Shown: in pieces, positions 1 to 8,200 of the stretch | Layout: each line of letters opens with the position of its first letter | Numbering within the stretch: the first letter of the stretch is position 1 | Virus record (IMG/VR): IMGVR_UViG_3300045016_000055 | Coordinates: 1 to 26,015 of that record | DNA: 26,015 bases | Direction: 5' to 3' (one strand) | DNA from: a virus | Made by a program: the position numbers and the translations under genes | The notes under the pieces: generated by a model | What the model was told of the DNA's origin: nothing | Database searches by the model: none | The model's input: only the letters and a program-made list of their open reading frames with translations

Positions 1-1090
1 TCATTCCGGTATAAGGGCCGCCGCCGATATTCCCTTTCCCTCCGGTCGCGGATTCAAGGTCCTTCGAGATCACCCACCACTCCGGGGAGTTCGTGAAAGG
101 GAGCGTGAAATAAACATGGTTCAGCTTCGGGTAAAATACCGCGTTTATGTCTCTTGCGTCCGAGAGCGTCCCGATCATCTGCCGGTAATAGGGGTCCAAG
201 TGCTTTGAAACGTCGTTAAGATCCATGACATTCCGTGTCCCGACGGACGCGATCAAGGATTTATATCCTGAGTCAGACGGGAAATAGAGATCGTTCCCAA
301 CCGCTACAATCCCGTCATAACTCAGGACCGAAACATCGATTATCTGCTGAAGCGCGATATCGTTAAAAGTGGTCGGAAGATAATAGATCGCAATATGCCG
401 TTTCATCCAGATCACGAGGAAATTCTCTAGGAATGTCGAATACCCTATGATCTTGTCCCCGCCAGGTATACTCAACGAAAGATCAAGAATGATCGCGTCA
501 TCAACGGCTGTAGAAAAATCAAGTTCGTCAACTTTTGAACATGCGGTCTGAAGAGGGTTCGCATCGTCATTGACAATCAGGCGGTGGTTATGGGTGTGAA
601 CGCATGAAACTGTTGACGGCTGAGAAGCTGATGGGGTCGTGACGACATAAGCGGCGGTCATCTGCCGGAGGGTCCCTCCGTCTGCCATGTAAAGCTTCCC
701 GTTGTATTGCGCCGCCTGTCCGTAAACGTCGTTTGTTCTGCTTCCGTCAAGAGAAATAAGCGTGTCGCCAGAGAGCCGATACCATGCTGTCCCAGCGCGG
801 GCAATCAAAGTTTTTGCGCCGGCATTGGACTCATACTCGAACATTTTGCGGATCTTCGTGGTCGCGCCGATCGAACTTGCCGTGATTTTTGTGTATCCGT
901 TCCTCTGCTGAATGAAATTGTTCTTCGTCACATAAGCGTTCCGGAGCGTCCACCAATACTTGTCCGGGAGAGCGATATCCTCCGTAAGCCTTGAAACTCC
1001 GTAGTGTTCTTCAAAAGCGTAGTCCCCAAGCTTCGCGCGCTTCCCAAGATAAGGCGATCTTCTAAATGCGGACGTATCTTCTTTCGCCAT
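1..1090 (-). CDS. Beta-propeller tail protein, P22 gp10-like stabilisation/hub candidate (3' end missing)
   Basis: Open from ATG at 1090 through the left edge, 363 codons visible and no stop. The translation is beta-rich with repeated short blades, such as TLIARAGTAWYRLSGDT, AAQYNGKLYMADGG and GIVAVGNDLYFPSDSGYK. The pattern of a 'HNHRLIV' segment, an 'FLVIWMKRHIAIYYL' segment and a 'VGNDLYFPSDSG' segment resembles packaged-DNA stabilisation / tail hub proteins of podoviruses (P22 gp10 type). Its start overlaps the adaptor stop by one base (TAATG), so the two are translationally coupled, as expected for neighbours in the tail. The family name is my recognition of a pattern, not a search result. 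A different beta-propeller tail protein is the main alternative. Confidence 0.7.
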   Translation of the reverse strand, partial: MAKEDTSAFRRSPYLGKRAKLGDYAFEEHYGVSRLTEDIALPDKYWWTLRNAYVTKNNFIQQRNGYTKITASSIGATTKIRKMFEYESNAGAKTLIARAGTAWYRLSGDTLISLDGSRTNDVYGQAAQYNGKLYMADGGTLRQMTAAYVVTTPSASQPSTVSCVHTHNHRLIVNDDANPLQTACSKVDELDFSTAVDDAIILDLSLSIPGGDKIIGYSTFLENFLVIWMKRHIAIYYLPTTFNDIALQQIIDVSVLSYDGIVAVGNDLYFPSDSGYKSLIASVGTRNVMDLNDVSKHLDPYYRQMIGTLSDARDINAVFYPKLNHVYFTLPFTNSPEWWVISKDLESATGGKGNIGGGPYTGM

Positions 1091-2436
1091 TAGAAATGGT
1101 AGTCCATTGTCGGTTTGAGCGCCGGCTGACTGAACGCTCTTTTAAACCGAGAGACTTCCCCCTCCGGTTGTTTGTTCCTTGGATCCCCAAAAAGCTTGAA
1201 GTAATAATCGTTCATTTCTGGATGCCCCATATACTGCATTGTCATCCATGTCGCGTAGTCGGGGAGCACCGTCTGATCCCATCCCTCAGGCATGAAACTC
1301 GTCCCCGTCGAAGTGCTCGTGGAGAAAAGCGTCGGGATCTGGAAATACCGGTATTCGATCACCTTCCCTTTTTCCGTGACGGTCGGAATATGATCAACCT
1401 CGATCCGGCCGCGGACATAAGCGATCGAGTCCGGCCAGCCGGTCCTGTCCGATCTAACGCCCTCCGGAAGAAGCTGATCCCATTCATCCGTGGTCTTGTA
1501 GAGGATGTTCCCCTTTTGCTTTCTTTCAACGTCGATCTTTGCGCTTCCCGCCGCCGAGAAAACAAGCGCATTGGACCCGGACTCCACGATATCCACCGAG
1601 TTCTTTATGCCTTCCCCATGGAGCAAGAACTTCGTTGCGGAATCGTCCTCGTAAGGATTCGATTCCCAATCGTAGTTTGTCGTGCTCCTTGCTGAGTTCG
1701 AGAGCCGGACCTCGCGCATCCTTCCGTCAAAATACCCTTCCAGCCCGGAAACATTCAACCTCCCGATCTCGAAGTTGCCGGTGTAGAGCACGGCGCGACT
1801 CGTTTCGCTCGTGTTCCCGCTCGCGGCCTTATCTTTCCCGTCCACAAAAATGTAGAAGGTGTCCCCATTCTCAACAAGCCGGATCCTGTAATAGCGCCCG
1901 GTCGTAATAACTCCTGCCGCGGTCGCTACCGCCACGGTAAAAAGAGCGGTGTCTTTAACCCGGATCTTGATCGATCCGTCTGTATCGATATAAGCGCGAA
2001 CATAATTCAAATCATCGGTTTTTTGTCCGAAGAGGGTCCTCTCAGAGGAAAGGGAATCGACAAGAACCAGAGCGTCAAAAGTCCAGATCCCGCTTGAAAG
2101 ATCGATCGCCGGGGAAGCGGGTGTGGAAAGATAACTGTTCGTTCCGTCAAGGTCGATGTACGATTCCTCAGGATTCTTGAAAGAATCCTCCGGACCGGCG
2201 AACCTGTCAAAATCAGATGGGGTCGCGTACCTGTAAAGTTCATCTTTGAGGAATATTTTCCCCCTCTTTTCCGTGGGCTTCAGGTTGATATCTTGCGTGA
2301 GCTCGAGAAGCGCCCGGTTCAAGGATTCAAACGCTACGGTCTGGATCGTGGTAAGAGAAGTAAGAGCGGCTACGGTTCCCTCGCCGATCCTCTGAAGGAC
2401 TTTGTTTAATGCCTGAAGCGCTGTTATTTTTGCCAT
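1090..2436 (-). CDS. Head-tail adaptor (gp11/gp4-like) with an inserted LamG-like domain
   Basis: 448 aa. Residues 1-90 form a helical segment beginning MAKITALQALNKVLQRIGE and ending with 'FLKDELYRYATPSDFDRFAG', typical of podovirus tail adaptor (tail tubular A-like) proteins that sit under the portal. The C-terminal third (from about residue 305: 'ILYKTTDEWDQLLPEG', 'YRYFQIPTLFS', 'WMTMQYMGHPEMNDYYFKLF') continues the adaptor pattern. Between them, about residues 92-290 look like a concanavalin/LamG jelly roll: it starts 'YIDLDGTNSYLSTP', has 'WTFDALVLVDS', 'FYIFVDGK' and 'GYFDGRMREVRLSN', and closes with 'FLLHGEG'. Family knowledge: such domains often bind sugars. A strong Shine-Dalgarno (AGGGGGTAAC) precedes ATG 2436 and overlaps the upstream stop. 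Sure of a LamG-like insert; fairly sure of the adaptor call. Confidence 0.72.
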   Translation of the reverse strand: MAKITALQALNKVLQRIGEGTVAALTSLTTIQTVAFESLNRALLELTQDINLKPTEKRGKIFLKDELYRYATPSDFDRFAGPEDSFKNPEESYIDLDGTNSYLSTPASPAIDLSSGIWTFDALVLVDSLSSERTLFGQKTDDLNYVRAYIDTDGSIKIRVKDTALFTVAVATAAGVITTGRYYRIRLVENGDTFYIFVDGKDKAASGNTSETSRAVLYTGNFEIGRLNVSGLEGYFDGRMREVRLSNSARSTTNYDWESNPYEDDSATKFLLHGEGIKNSVDIVESGSNALVFSAAGSAKIDVERKQKGNILYKTTDEWDQLLPEGVRSDRTGWPDSIAYVRGRIEVDHIPTVTEKGKVIEYRYFQIPTLFSTSTSTGTSFMPEGWDQTVLPDYATWMTMQYMGHPEMNDYYFKLFGDPRNKQPEGEVSRFKRAFSQPALKPTMDYHF

Positions 2437-2437
2437 G

Positions 2438-3391
2438 TTACCCCCTGTAAACTCCCAAGAATTTTGTCATGTTTTTTCTGTATTCGGAAAGCTCTCCATT
2501 GGCATACGATAATGACGATTCAAGGTTCCGGATGTGTTGCCTAAGAGACTCGAGTTCGGTTCTTTCTTTTTCCCGTCTTTCCATGTCTTTCGCATGGGCT
2601 CTGATATCGGCCACCTCGCAAAGTTTTGGGAATTTCTCAAGGATCTCGTCAATGCTTTCCTTCATTTTCTGAATGACCGTGAGCATGTCCCTACTGTTCT
2701 TATCAGAGAAAGACAGAAGCGCTTTAACTACGGACGACGAGAGTTCCGAGCCCTGCCTTGAAATATGATCGTTGATTTTTGAAACCTCCGAGAACCTTTC
2801 AAGGATCGATCGGAGAATTTTGTGGGTTTCCCCAAAATCAACTTTTTCCGGGGCCGGGATCTTAATTCCAGAAACCGCGCTTTTTACATCGGAAACAGCC
2901 CTTAAAACCCCTGTAAAATCAATTTCCTGCGGCACAACCACGTTCTGCGGCGGTATCTTTATCGAACCGACAGAATCCCGCACCCCCTCCAAGATCTCTC
3001 GTTTTAGGGCATCTGTGTCGATTTCCTTGATCTTCGGAGTTTTTCGCTTTAATGCAACGTCGATATGATTTATTATCGAAGCGTTCAATCCGCGGAGAAG
3101 AGTCCTTATTTCATCGGTCGTTTGCCCAACCGTGTTCCCAACATCGGGATTTATGCTTTCCGCGGCGTATCGGATCGAAGCGTCTCCGGTATCCCAAAGC
3201 ACGAACCCTTTAAAATCTTCCGCTACGGAAATTAACGCCCGGTAAATCCCGGTGCTTGCCGCGATCTGGGCGACCCCGGACGTTGATCTTGCCTGAGAAA
3301 CGGCTCCGACAGAATCGTAGACTGTATACCCGACCGTAGAAAGCCCGGCTTTTGCGGCTCCGAAATTCGCGGTTGTTGCCAATGTTCTCAT
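2438..3391 (-). CDS. Virion-associated coiled-coil protein, unknown function
   Basis: 317 aa from ATG 3391. I chose this start because GGGGGATCAA lies just upstream and the ATG shares an ATGA junction with the upstream membrane gene; a longer form from 3433 lacks such support. Residues 1-75 form a compact beta domain ('GYTVYDSVGAVSQARSTSG', 'GIYRALISVAEDFKGFVLWDTGD') of a type often seen in phage proteins next to tail genes. The remainder is largely helical and charged, with a clear coiled coil near the C terminus ('RREKERTELESLRQHIRNLESSL'-like, about residues 270-310). No transmembrane segment. Position between membrane proteins and the adaptor suggests a virion or internal head protein, but I do not recognise a specific function. 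Confidence 0.7.
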   Translation of the reverse strand: MRTLATTANFGAAKAGLSTVGYTVYDSVGAVSQARSTSGVAQIAASTGIYRALISVAEDFKGFVLWDTGDASIRYAAESINPDVGNTVGQTTDEIRTLLRGLNASIINHIDVALKRKTPKIKEIDTDALKREILEGVRDSVGSIKIPPQNVVVPQEIDFTGVLRAVSDVKSAVSGIKIPAPEKVDFGETHKILRSILERFSEVSKINDHISRQGSELSSSVVKALLSFSDKNSRDMLTVIQKMKESIDEILEKFPKLCEVADIRAHAKDMERREKERTELESLRQHIRNLESSLSYANGELSEYRKNMTKFLGVYRG

Positions 3392-3768
3392 TTGATCCCC
3401 CAATAAATTATACCAAACGCTGTCCAGTACCAAGTGAAGCAGATTAGCCGGGTCAGAAAATCGTTCTTCAGGAGCTTAAAGAGCCATGATTCCTTCCCAT
3501 AAGAAGGCGCAATCTTGACCATAAATGGCAAAGCAAGAAAAATACAGCCCCCAACACCCATATAAAAAGCAGATAAACAAACAACAAAAGGCACGCCAGC
3601 CCATCTAAAAATCTTCGCACCATTTGACCACCCCCCAAGCCTCCAAAGAATACCGCAGACGAGCATAACGGGAAGAATCCACCATCCCACGATGAAGTAG
3701 AGCGGGAACTGTAGACAAGCCCCGATAAAAAACTCTTCTTTATTGTTCCAGAAAGAATCTTCGCTCAT
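3388..3768 (-). CDS. Small multi-pass membrane protein (126 aa)
   Basis: Start taken at ATG 3768 because it overlaps the stop of the upstream gene as ATGA; the longer upstream open frame (to 4029) only overlaps the neighbour and lacks a start signal. The protein begins MSEDSFWNNKEEFF and has three to four hydrophobic stretches: about residues 15-45 ('FPLYFIVGWWILPVMLVCGIL'-like), 55-85 ('GVPFVVCLSAFYMGVGGCIF') and 105-125 ('ICFTWYWTAFGIIYWG'). It is rich in Trp and Phe. Together with its upstream partner, also a membrane protein, it may act at the host inner membrane in lysis, superinfection exclusion or DNA entry. No specific family recognised. Confidence 0.72.
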   Translation of the reverse strand: MSEDSFWNNKEEFFIGACLQFPLYFIVGWWILPVMLVCGILWRLGGWSNGAKIFRWAGVPFVVCLSAFYMGVGGCIFLALPFMVKIAPSYGKESWLFKLLKNDFLTRLICFTWYWTAFGIIYWGIK

Positions 3769-4097
3769 ATTCGGCTTCCAAAAAAGTAGGAGGCGATCTC
3801 CCAAATAGCAACACCACCCATGATCCACGCTCCCCAAAACCAGACCCACCACCACAGGTCTTTGCTTTTGGCAATCGCCCGCCAGATAAAAAGACCTTCT
3901 AGGAGCGAGGCGAACACAATCATACAGATCAAAGCTATCCCGGTGAAAGTGCCGCTCATGAAAAAACAAAAGTGGTAACACAAACTCACAAACGAAGCAA
4001 GGAGCAACCCGACCCCAACACAAGCCCACACAGGGTCAATTCGATACCACGCTTTCCACCGATTCGTTAGCGTAACTCGTTTTCCTTCTTCTGCCAT
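3765..4097 (-). CDS. Small multi-pass membrane protein (110 aa)
   Basis: ATG 4097 follows the stop of the 42-aa Trp-rich gene by three bases and its stop overlaps the next start (ATGA), so it is part of a coupled chain. Short charged N terminus (MAEEGKRVTLTNRWKAW), then hydrophobic segments near residues 23-45 ('WACVGVGLLLASFVSLCYHF'), 48-72 ('GTFTGIALICMIVFASLLEG') and 80-105 ('WWWVWFWGAWIMGGVAIWE'). Very Trp-rich like its neighbours. Probably an inner-membrane protein made with the downstream 126-aa protein; function unknown. Confidence 0.68.
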   Translation of the reverse strand: MAEEGKRVTLTNRWKAWYRIDPVWACVGVGLLLASFVSLCYHFCFFMSGTFTGIALICMIVFASLLEGLFIWRAIAKSKDLWWWVWFWGAWIMGGVAIWEIASYFFGSRI

Positions 4098-4100
4098 AAG

Positions 4101-4229
4101 TCACCATTCCCATACCCATTTAAAGAACACCCAGCGTTCACCCTTCTCGTCCCACTCAAGCCAGATAAGAGGAAAAAACCAAGGCCGTTCCCTTATAGGA
4201 AGTTTATTTTGTACTTGTTCTTCAGCCAT
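4101..4229 (-). CDS. Trp-rich 42-aa miniprotein
   Basis: Reading frame from ATG 4229 to TGA 4101, overlapping the last 37 bases of the holin-like gene in another frame and ending three bases before the next ATG. It fills the only gap in this chain of genes. The protein starts MAEEQVQNKLPIRERPWFF and continues with seven tryptophans in 42 residues, ending KWVWEW. GAGAG lies just before the ATG, a weak ribosome-binding signal, so coupling from the overlapping upstream gene is likely. No transmembrane helix is obvious, but the aromatic surface suggests membrane interface binding. Real status is inferred from position, spacing and coupling. Confidence 0.5.
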   Translation of the reverse strand: MAEEQVQNKLPIRERPWFFPLIWLEWDEKGERWVFFKWVWEW

Positions 4230-4423
4230 GCTCTCAAAGCCTCAATCCCGCCACCGATAAGAGCCATCAAAGCAATCTCAAGTTCGGCTTTGTTGATGGT
4301 CACGCCATACTTTTGAAGTTCTGAGGCGATCACCCCGGAACAAAGAAATGCAACGACCACTCCTACCCCGGAGCGAACCGCTTTCTTTAAGATGATGTTT
4401 TGAACCCACTCTTTAATTCCCAT
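4193..4423 (-). CDS. Holin-like small membrane protein
   Basis: 76 aa with a strong Shine-Dalgarno (GGGAGGAGAAA) before ATG 4423. Layout: amphipathic basic N terminus (MGIKEWVQNIILKKAVRSG), one hydrophobic helix at about residues 18-35 (GVGVVVAFLCSGVIAS), a polar stretch, a second moderately hydrophobic helix at about 47-65 (LEIALMALIGGGIEALRAWL) and a Lys-rich C-terminal tail. Size, two helices and charged tail fit small phage holins, which form inner-membrane holes that release endolysin. The '...GGGIEALRAWLKNKY' ending is common in this type of phage protein. No endolysin is visible nearby, so the role stays a proposal. Confidence 0.55.
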   Translation of the reverse strand: MGIKEWVQNIILKKAVRSGVGVVVAFLCSGVIASELQKYGVTINKAELEIALMALIGGGIEALRAWLKNKYKINFL

Positions 4424-4580
4424 TTTCTCCTCCCTTTTCTTTTAGATTGAACCGTTCTAAAACTTCAGACAGTAAATCAAGCTCCTTTTTTACAAAGGCA
4501 ATTCTTGCTTCAAGAACCTGCAAGAAATTTATACAAGCGTGACATCCGACCTGTCTGTGACATTCTTGAAGATTTTCCAT
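4413..4580 (-). CDS. Small Cys-containing helical protein (55 aa)
   Basis: Start chosen at ATG 4580, seven bases after the upstream TGA, with GTGAG about eight bases before it; a longer in-frame form would overlap the preceding gene. N-terminal half carries Cys/His residues (ECHRQVGCHACINF, residues 6-19), followed by a charged helix (VLEARIAFVKKELDLLSEVLERF) likely to form a coiled coil. It overlaps the holin-like gene by 11 bases. The CX6CX2C spacing could bind a metal or form disulfides. Unknown function; its position in the membrane-protein cluster suggests a lysis- or envelope-related role. Confidence 0.6.
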   Translation of the reverse strand: MENLQECHRQVGCHACINFLQVLEARIAFVKKELDLLSEVLERFNLKEKGGENGN

Positions 4581-4587
4581 AACATTC

Positions 4588-4914
4588 TCACGGTTTCCAC
4601 CCATGCGTAGCAAGCCAGACAATCCCGCCAACGGCGGCTCCTGCAACCCCTATCTTGACCACCCACCAACCGATGTCCTCAATTCGCTTAATAACGTCAT
4701 CGTGGTGCATGACCTTGCCCTTAAACTCAAGGAAATAGTCTTTGATTTCCTTTAAGGTTTGACTCATCCCATTATCAATTCTACTTTTGACATGGGCAAC
4801 ATCAGCCGCAATAGCAATCTGCCGCTTCTCCATTTCATGAAGTTGGTTTTTCTTTTCTTCATGAAATTCAAAGAGCTTTTTGATGTTATCTTTTTCAGGG
4901 CAAGGTTCTGTCAT
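4588..4914 (-). CDS. Coiled-coil protein with C-terminal transmembrane anchor
   Basis: 108 aa from ATG 4914, which overlaps the stop of the 27-aa gene (ATGA). Residues 8-75 are a charged coiled coil (NIKKLFEFHEEKKNQLHEME through LKEIKDYFLEFKG). One C-terminal transmembrane helix follows at about residues 83-104 (WWVVKIGVAGAAVGGIVWLA), then a short tail. This soluble-coil-then-anchor layout is shared by XhlA-type (haemolysin XhlA) phage proteins associated with lysis. No Sec signal. Family assignment is by layout only. Confidence 0.62.
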   Translation of the reverse strand: MTEPCPEKDNIKKLFEFHEEKKNQLHEMEKRQIAIAADVAHVKSRIDNGMSQTLKEIKDYFLEFKGKVMHHDDVIKRIEDIGWWVVKIGVAGAAVGGIVWLATHGWKP

Positions 4915-4994
4915 GTCACGATTCCTACAAGCATCATTAGTTCTGTCATTCCCAAACCTAAAAGGATGAGTAATGCCGCAATAACGTATTTCAT
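4911..4994 (-). CDS. 27-aa single-pass membrane peptide
   Basis: ATG 4994 overlaps the stop of the 93-aa secreted protein as ATGA, and its own TGA (4911-4913) overlaps the next ATG in the same way. The peptide begins MKYVIAALLILLGLGMTEL and is hydrophobic nearly throughout, with one membrane-spanning helix. It exactly fills the space between two genes, and both junctions are of the same coupled type used elsewhere in this operon, which is the main support for it being translated. No function recognised; tiny membrane peptides in phages can regulate holins or alter the host membrane. Confidence 0.52.
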   Translation of the reverse strand: MKYVIAALLILLGLGMTELMMLVGIVT

Positions 4995-5272
4995 TGGACT
5001 GGTTCTACCACTTCCGCTTTTTCAAATTTTGCGCTCAAGGAGTTCGCTTTCCTGAACGAGTCGATGCTTTTCTGAGATTCAGTGACAGCTTCCTTAACCT
5101 CTTTGATTTGGTTGACTTTTGCGTTCTCCGCTCTTTCGACTAGAATGGCAACCCACTCCTGAACCTGTTGCTCAGAAATACCATCAGGCACTCCTTTGAT
5201 TGTTACATCCGCCGCAAACGCCACCTGCGACAAAAAAACCACCGCCACTACTACTGCAATCAAGACCTTCAT
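4991..5272 (-). CDS. Secreted small protein with Sec signal peptide
   Basis: 93 aa. N terminus MKVLIAVVVAVVFLSQVAFA is a classic Sec signal peptide with likely cleavage after AFA (residue 20). The mature part is about 73 aa: a short beta segment (VTIKGVPDGI), then a charged helix (EQQVQEWVAILVERAENA...QIKEVKEAVTESQKS). No lipobox. The start has an excellent Shine-Dalgarno, AGGAGGTAGTAA, before ATG 5272. It would be exported to the periplasm of a Gram-negative host. A spanin-like or envelope-interacting role is possible, but there is no clear spanin pair; I treat the function as unknown. Confidence 0.7.
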   Translation of the reverse strand: MKVLIAVVVAVVFLSQVAFAADVTIKGVPDGISEQQVQEWVAILVERAENAKVNQIKEVKEAVTESQKSIDSFRKANSLSAKFEKAEVVEPVQ

Positions 5273-5288
5273 TTACTACCTCCTGTTT

Positions 5289-8200
5289 TTATGGAACTGT
5301 TGTGTACGCCGTGATAATTCCTTCTTCTATCGTTATAGTTGCTAATTCTCCTGATGTTCCGCTGTTGTGGACGGTAATTGCACCGCCAGAGGACACGCCC
5401 GCATTATTCGTTGTTGTGGTAAAACCCCCAGACGATACCCTTGACTGACCTGATATTGTCAATGCTCCATCGGTTTCTACGTTGTTGTCCCCGAACTCCG
5501 CAGTCCCGTCAGTTGACCAGTCAAGTATTGCAGTAGTCCCATCGCTTGCATAGAGGATTCTGCTCGCCCAGTCCAACGCAGGGACAAAAGACGCACCCCA
5601 TAAACCAAACTGGCTGTTATTTACATCTATCTTTATTATATTACTGGAAGTAGAAATATACGAGGTTGATACTTCTGGAGTGCTGATTAAATAATTGCTA
5701 CTCCAGTCAAGCACAGCGGTGGACCCATCACTTGCATAGAGTTTCCTATTATTCGGGTCTATGCTCTTAAAATTAGATGTGTCGTCTATATTAGAAGATA
5801 TTACAATATCATTAGAACTAAATGACAATGGCACTAAGGCATTGAGAGTGTTTGTCCAGTCAATTACAGCGGTAGTCCCATCGCTTGCATAAAGCTTTCT
5901 GGTTGACCAGTCCAACGCAGGAACGAAGCCCTCTCCCCATGCTCCCAAATAGCTGGGATCGAGCTGAATTTTCGGAGCCCAAGTAGAGTCGTGAATATAT
6001 CCAACAGCCAATTCTGGCATAATTGCAAAATATTGATTACTGTAGTCAATTAAAACAGTTCCATCATATGAATAGATTTTTCTGGCATTTGGGTCTATGC
6101 TTAATCTTGGAGTTCCTGCGTTATCGTATATCTGATTATTCTCCCAGTCATAACGAACACTTGTCCCATCGATTGCATAAAGTTTTCTATTATATGGGTC
6201 TATACTGGTATTAGAGCCATCTTTAATTAACGCTCCAGAACCCATAACAATATCATCGGCATAAATCGTCTGGATTGTGGTATCAATATCCTTTGTAAAG
6301 TGCCACCTTGAGTCCCCGCTGTTGTAATAGAGATATGCGTTCACATTATCAGCCAAAGAGATTAACGCATTATCGGAAGCATCGGTTAAAGCTCTTGTTG
6401 ATGGAAGGAACCACCCGTCTCCGCTACTATCTTGGAGTTCTGAATAGAATCTTGCTTGACCTGTGGTTTGAATAGAAAGCCCTATGTTAGTTCCAGAACC
6501 ATTCCAGTCAAAAGTGCAAGTTGCATTACTATTAAGAAGCTGTCTGTTAAACGGGTCTATACTGGTGGCGGAGCCGTCGGTAATAGTATAACTTCCGGAA
6601 GTAAATTTCATATTAGCTGAACCCATGTCTAAGGTATGTAGCGGTGTTACATCACCATTATAATCCCAGTCTAAAGTAGGAAGTCCTGAGCTGTCGTATA
6701 AGTATCTGTTGTACGGGTCTATGCTGGTGTTGGAGCCATCTTTAATCTTACTCCCACTTTCAAATCTTAATTCTCCACCCTGCATGTTCAAATACTTGTC
6801 TGATGGTATTTTGAGAGCACTACTATCGTAGAAAAACATTAATCCGCTAGAAGAATAAAAATTAACATACCCGCTTTCATCGGCAGCGTAGAAACCAGAT
6901 GTTCCCCAATAAAGTTTCCCTGCGTCCAGATACAGATTCCCGCCGCCAGAACCTGTTCCATCTTTAAGATAAATATGCTGTCCGTTTGCGGCAAATGGGT
7001 CGGATACCAATTTAACTCCGAGATTAGCGTCGAGTTGGAGCATTTCCCATGAACCGCCAGAAACACTATCTGAAGAATACAAACTCATTACGCCATTGGC
7101 TCCTGCGGATATGTAGGCATTACCAGATGAACCTATAGTTAAGTATCCACTACTCCAACCTGCTGTCTCATTGCCTGAAGAATCGTGGAGGGTTCTGCCA
7201 TACGGATCTATACTAGTGTAGGAGTTCCCGACAATTACATCGCCAGAGGCGTTAAAATCAATGTCATACCCGCCAGTAGTATTCCCAAGAGCGAGGGTCT
7301 GGGCGAGGGTTTCACCACCACCACCGCCTCCACCGACTTCTGATTCAACCCCTGCCGAAGTAAGTTTGTATAACTTATCGTCTGACTTGAAGTATATCTT
7401 ATTGTGATTAGCGGCAGGGTTAGCAGGTGTAGTAATCTGCAAGAAGTCAACTGCTGTCGGGTCAATCTCTCCATCCACCGTCAGCTTACCTGCGAAATAT
7501 CCATCCTTGAACTTATGAGTGCTATCACCCAAGTCAATATCGTTGTTCGTGGTCGGGGCCAACTTCCCATCAGTTAAAGTAATCTGCTCTGTTGCACCAA
7601 TATTGAAATCTATTCCGTTTGTCCCGCCTCGCAAAAGAAGGCTGTCCGTTGCCGTAGTCGCATCGCTCTGTATGCTGAATATCGTGCCTGAATGTAATAT
7701 CTGCCCATCCTGCCCAGCCCCGAATGAAAGACAACCTGCCGCACCAGAGGTTCCATCAACTAAAATCTGAATTTCACCGTCCGAGACTATCTTCAGCCTT
7801 TCCGTGCCTGTGGTAGTCGTAGTATCTGCGGCTGTGTAAAAGGACATTTGAGTAGCCGTATTAAATAGAGCTGAACCGCCACCAAAAGATACACTATTTG
7901 CTGTGCTGCTACTTGTCGCAAGAAATATCCCGACTGGTTCTTCAGCGTTAGTGTAGTGGTAAGCACCCACTCTTGCTGATTTATTTGTTGCGTTAGTACG
8001 GGTTACTGCTACGTTGTTATCCGCCCCAACAACTATGCTCATTACGCCAGAAGCCACATCTAACATCGCTGAATTGGAAGGGGCTGTCGTGCCTATGCCT
8101 ACAAGACCCGCATTGGTAATCCTTACTCGTTCTGCTCTTGTTGTGGACAAGTTCGGGGTTGTTTCAAAGGTGATATAAGTTCCTGTTGCTCCAGCGTTAA

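Noticed and set aside
3769-4029. N-terminal extension of the 126-aa membrane protein
   Set aside because: Overlaps the 110-aa gene in another frame and looks like its shadow; the ATGA-coupled start at 3768 is better.
5500-7220. CRISPR-like array
   Set aside because: Repeats are in frame, unevenly spaced, diverged and encode a continuous protein.
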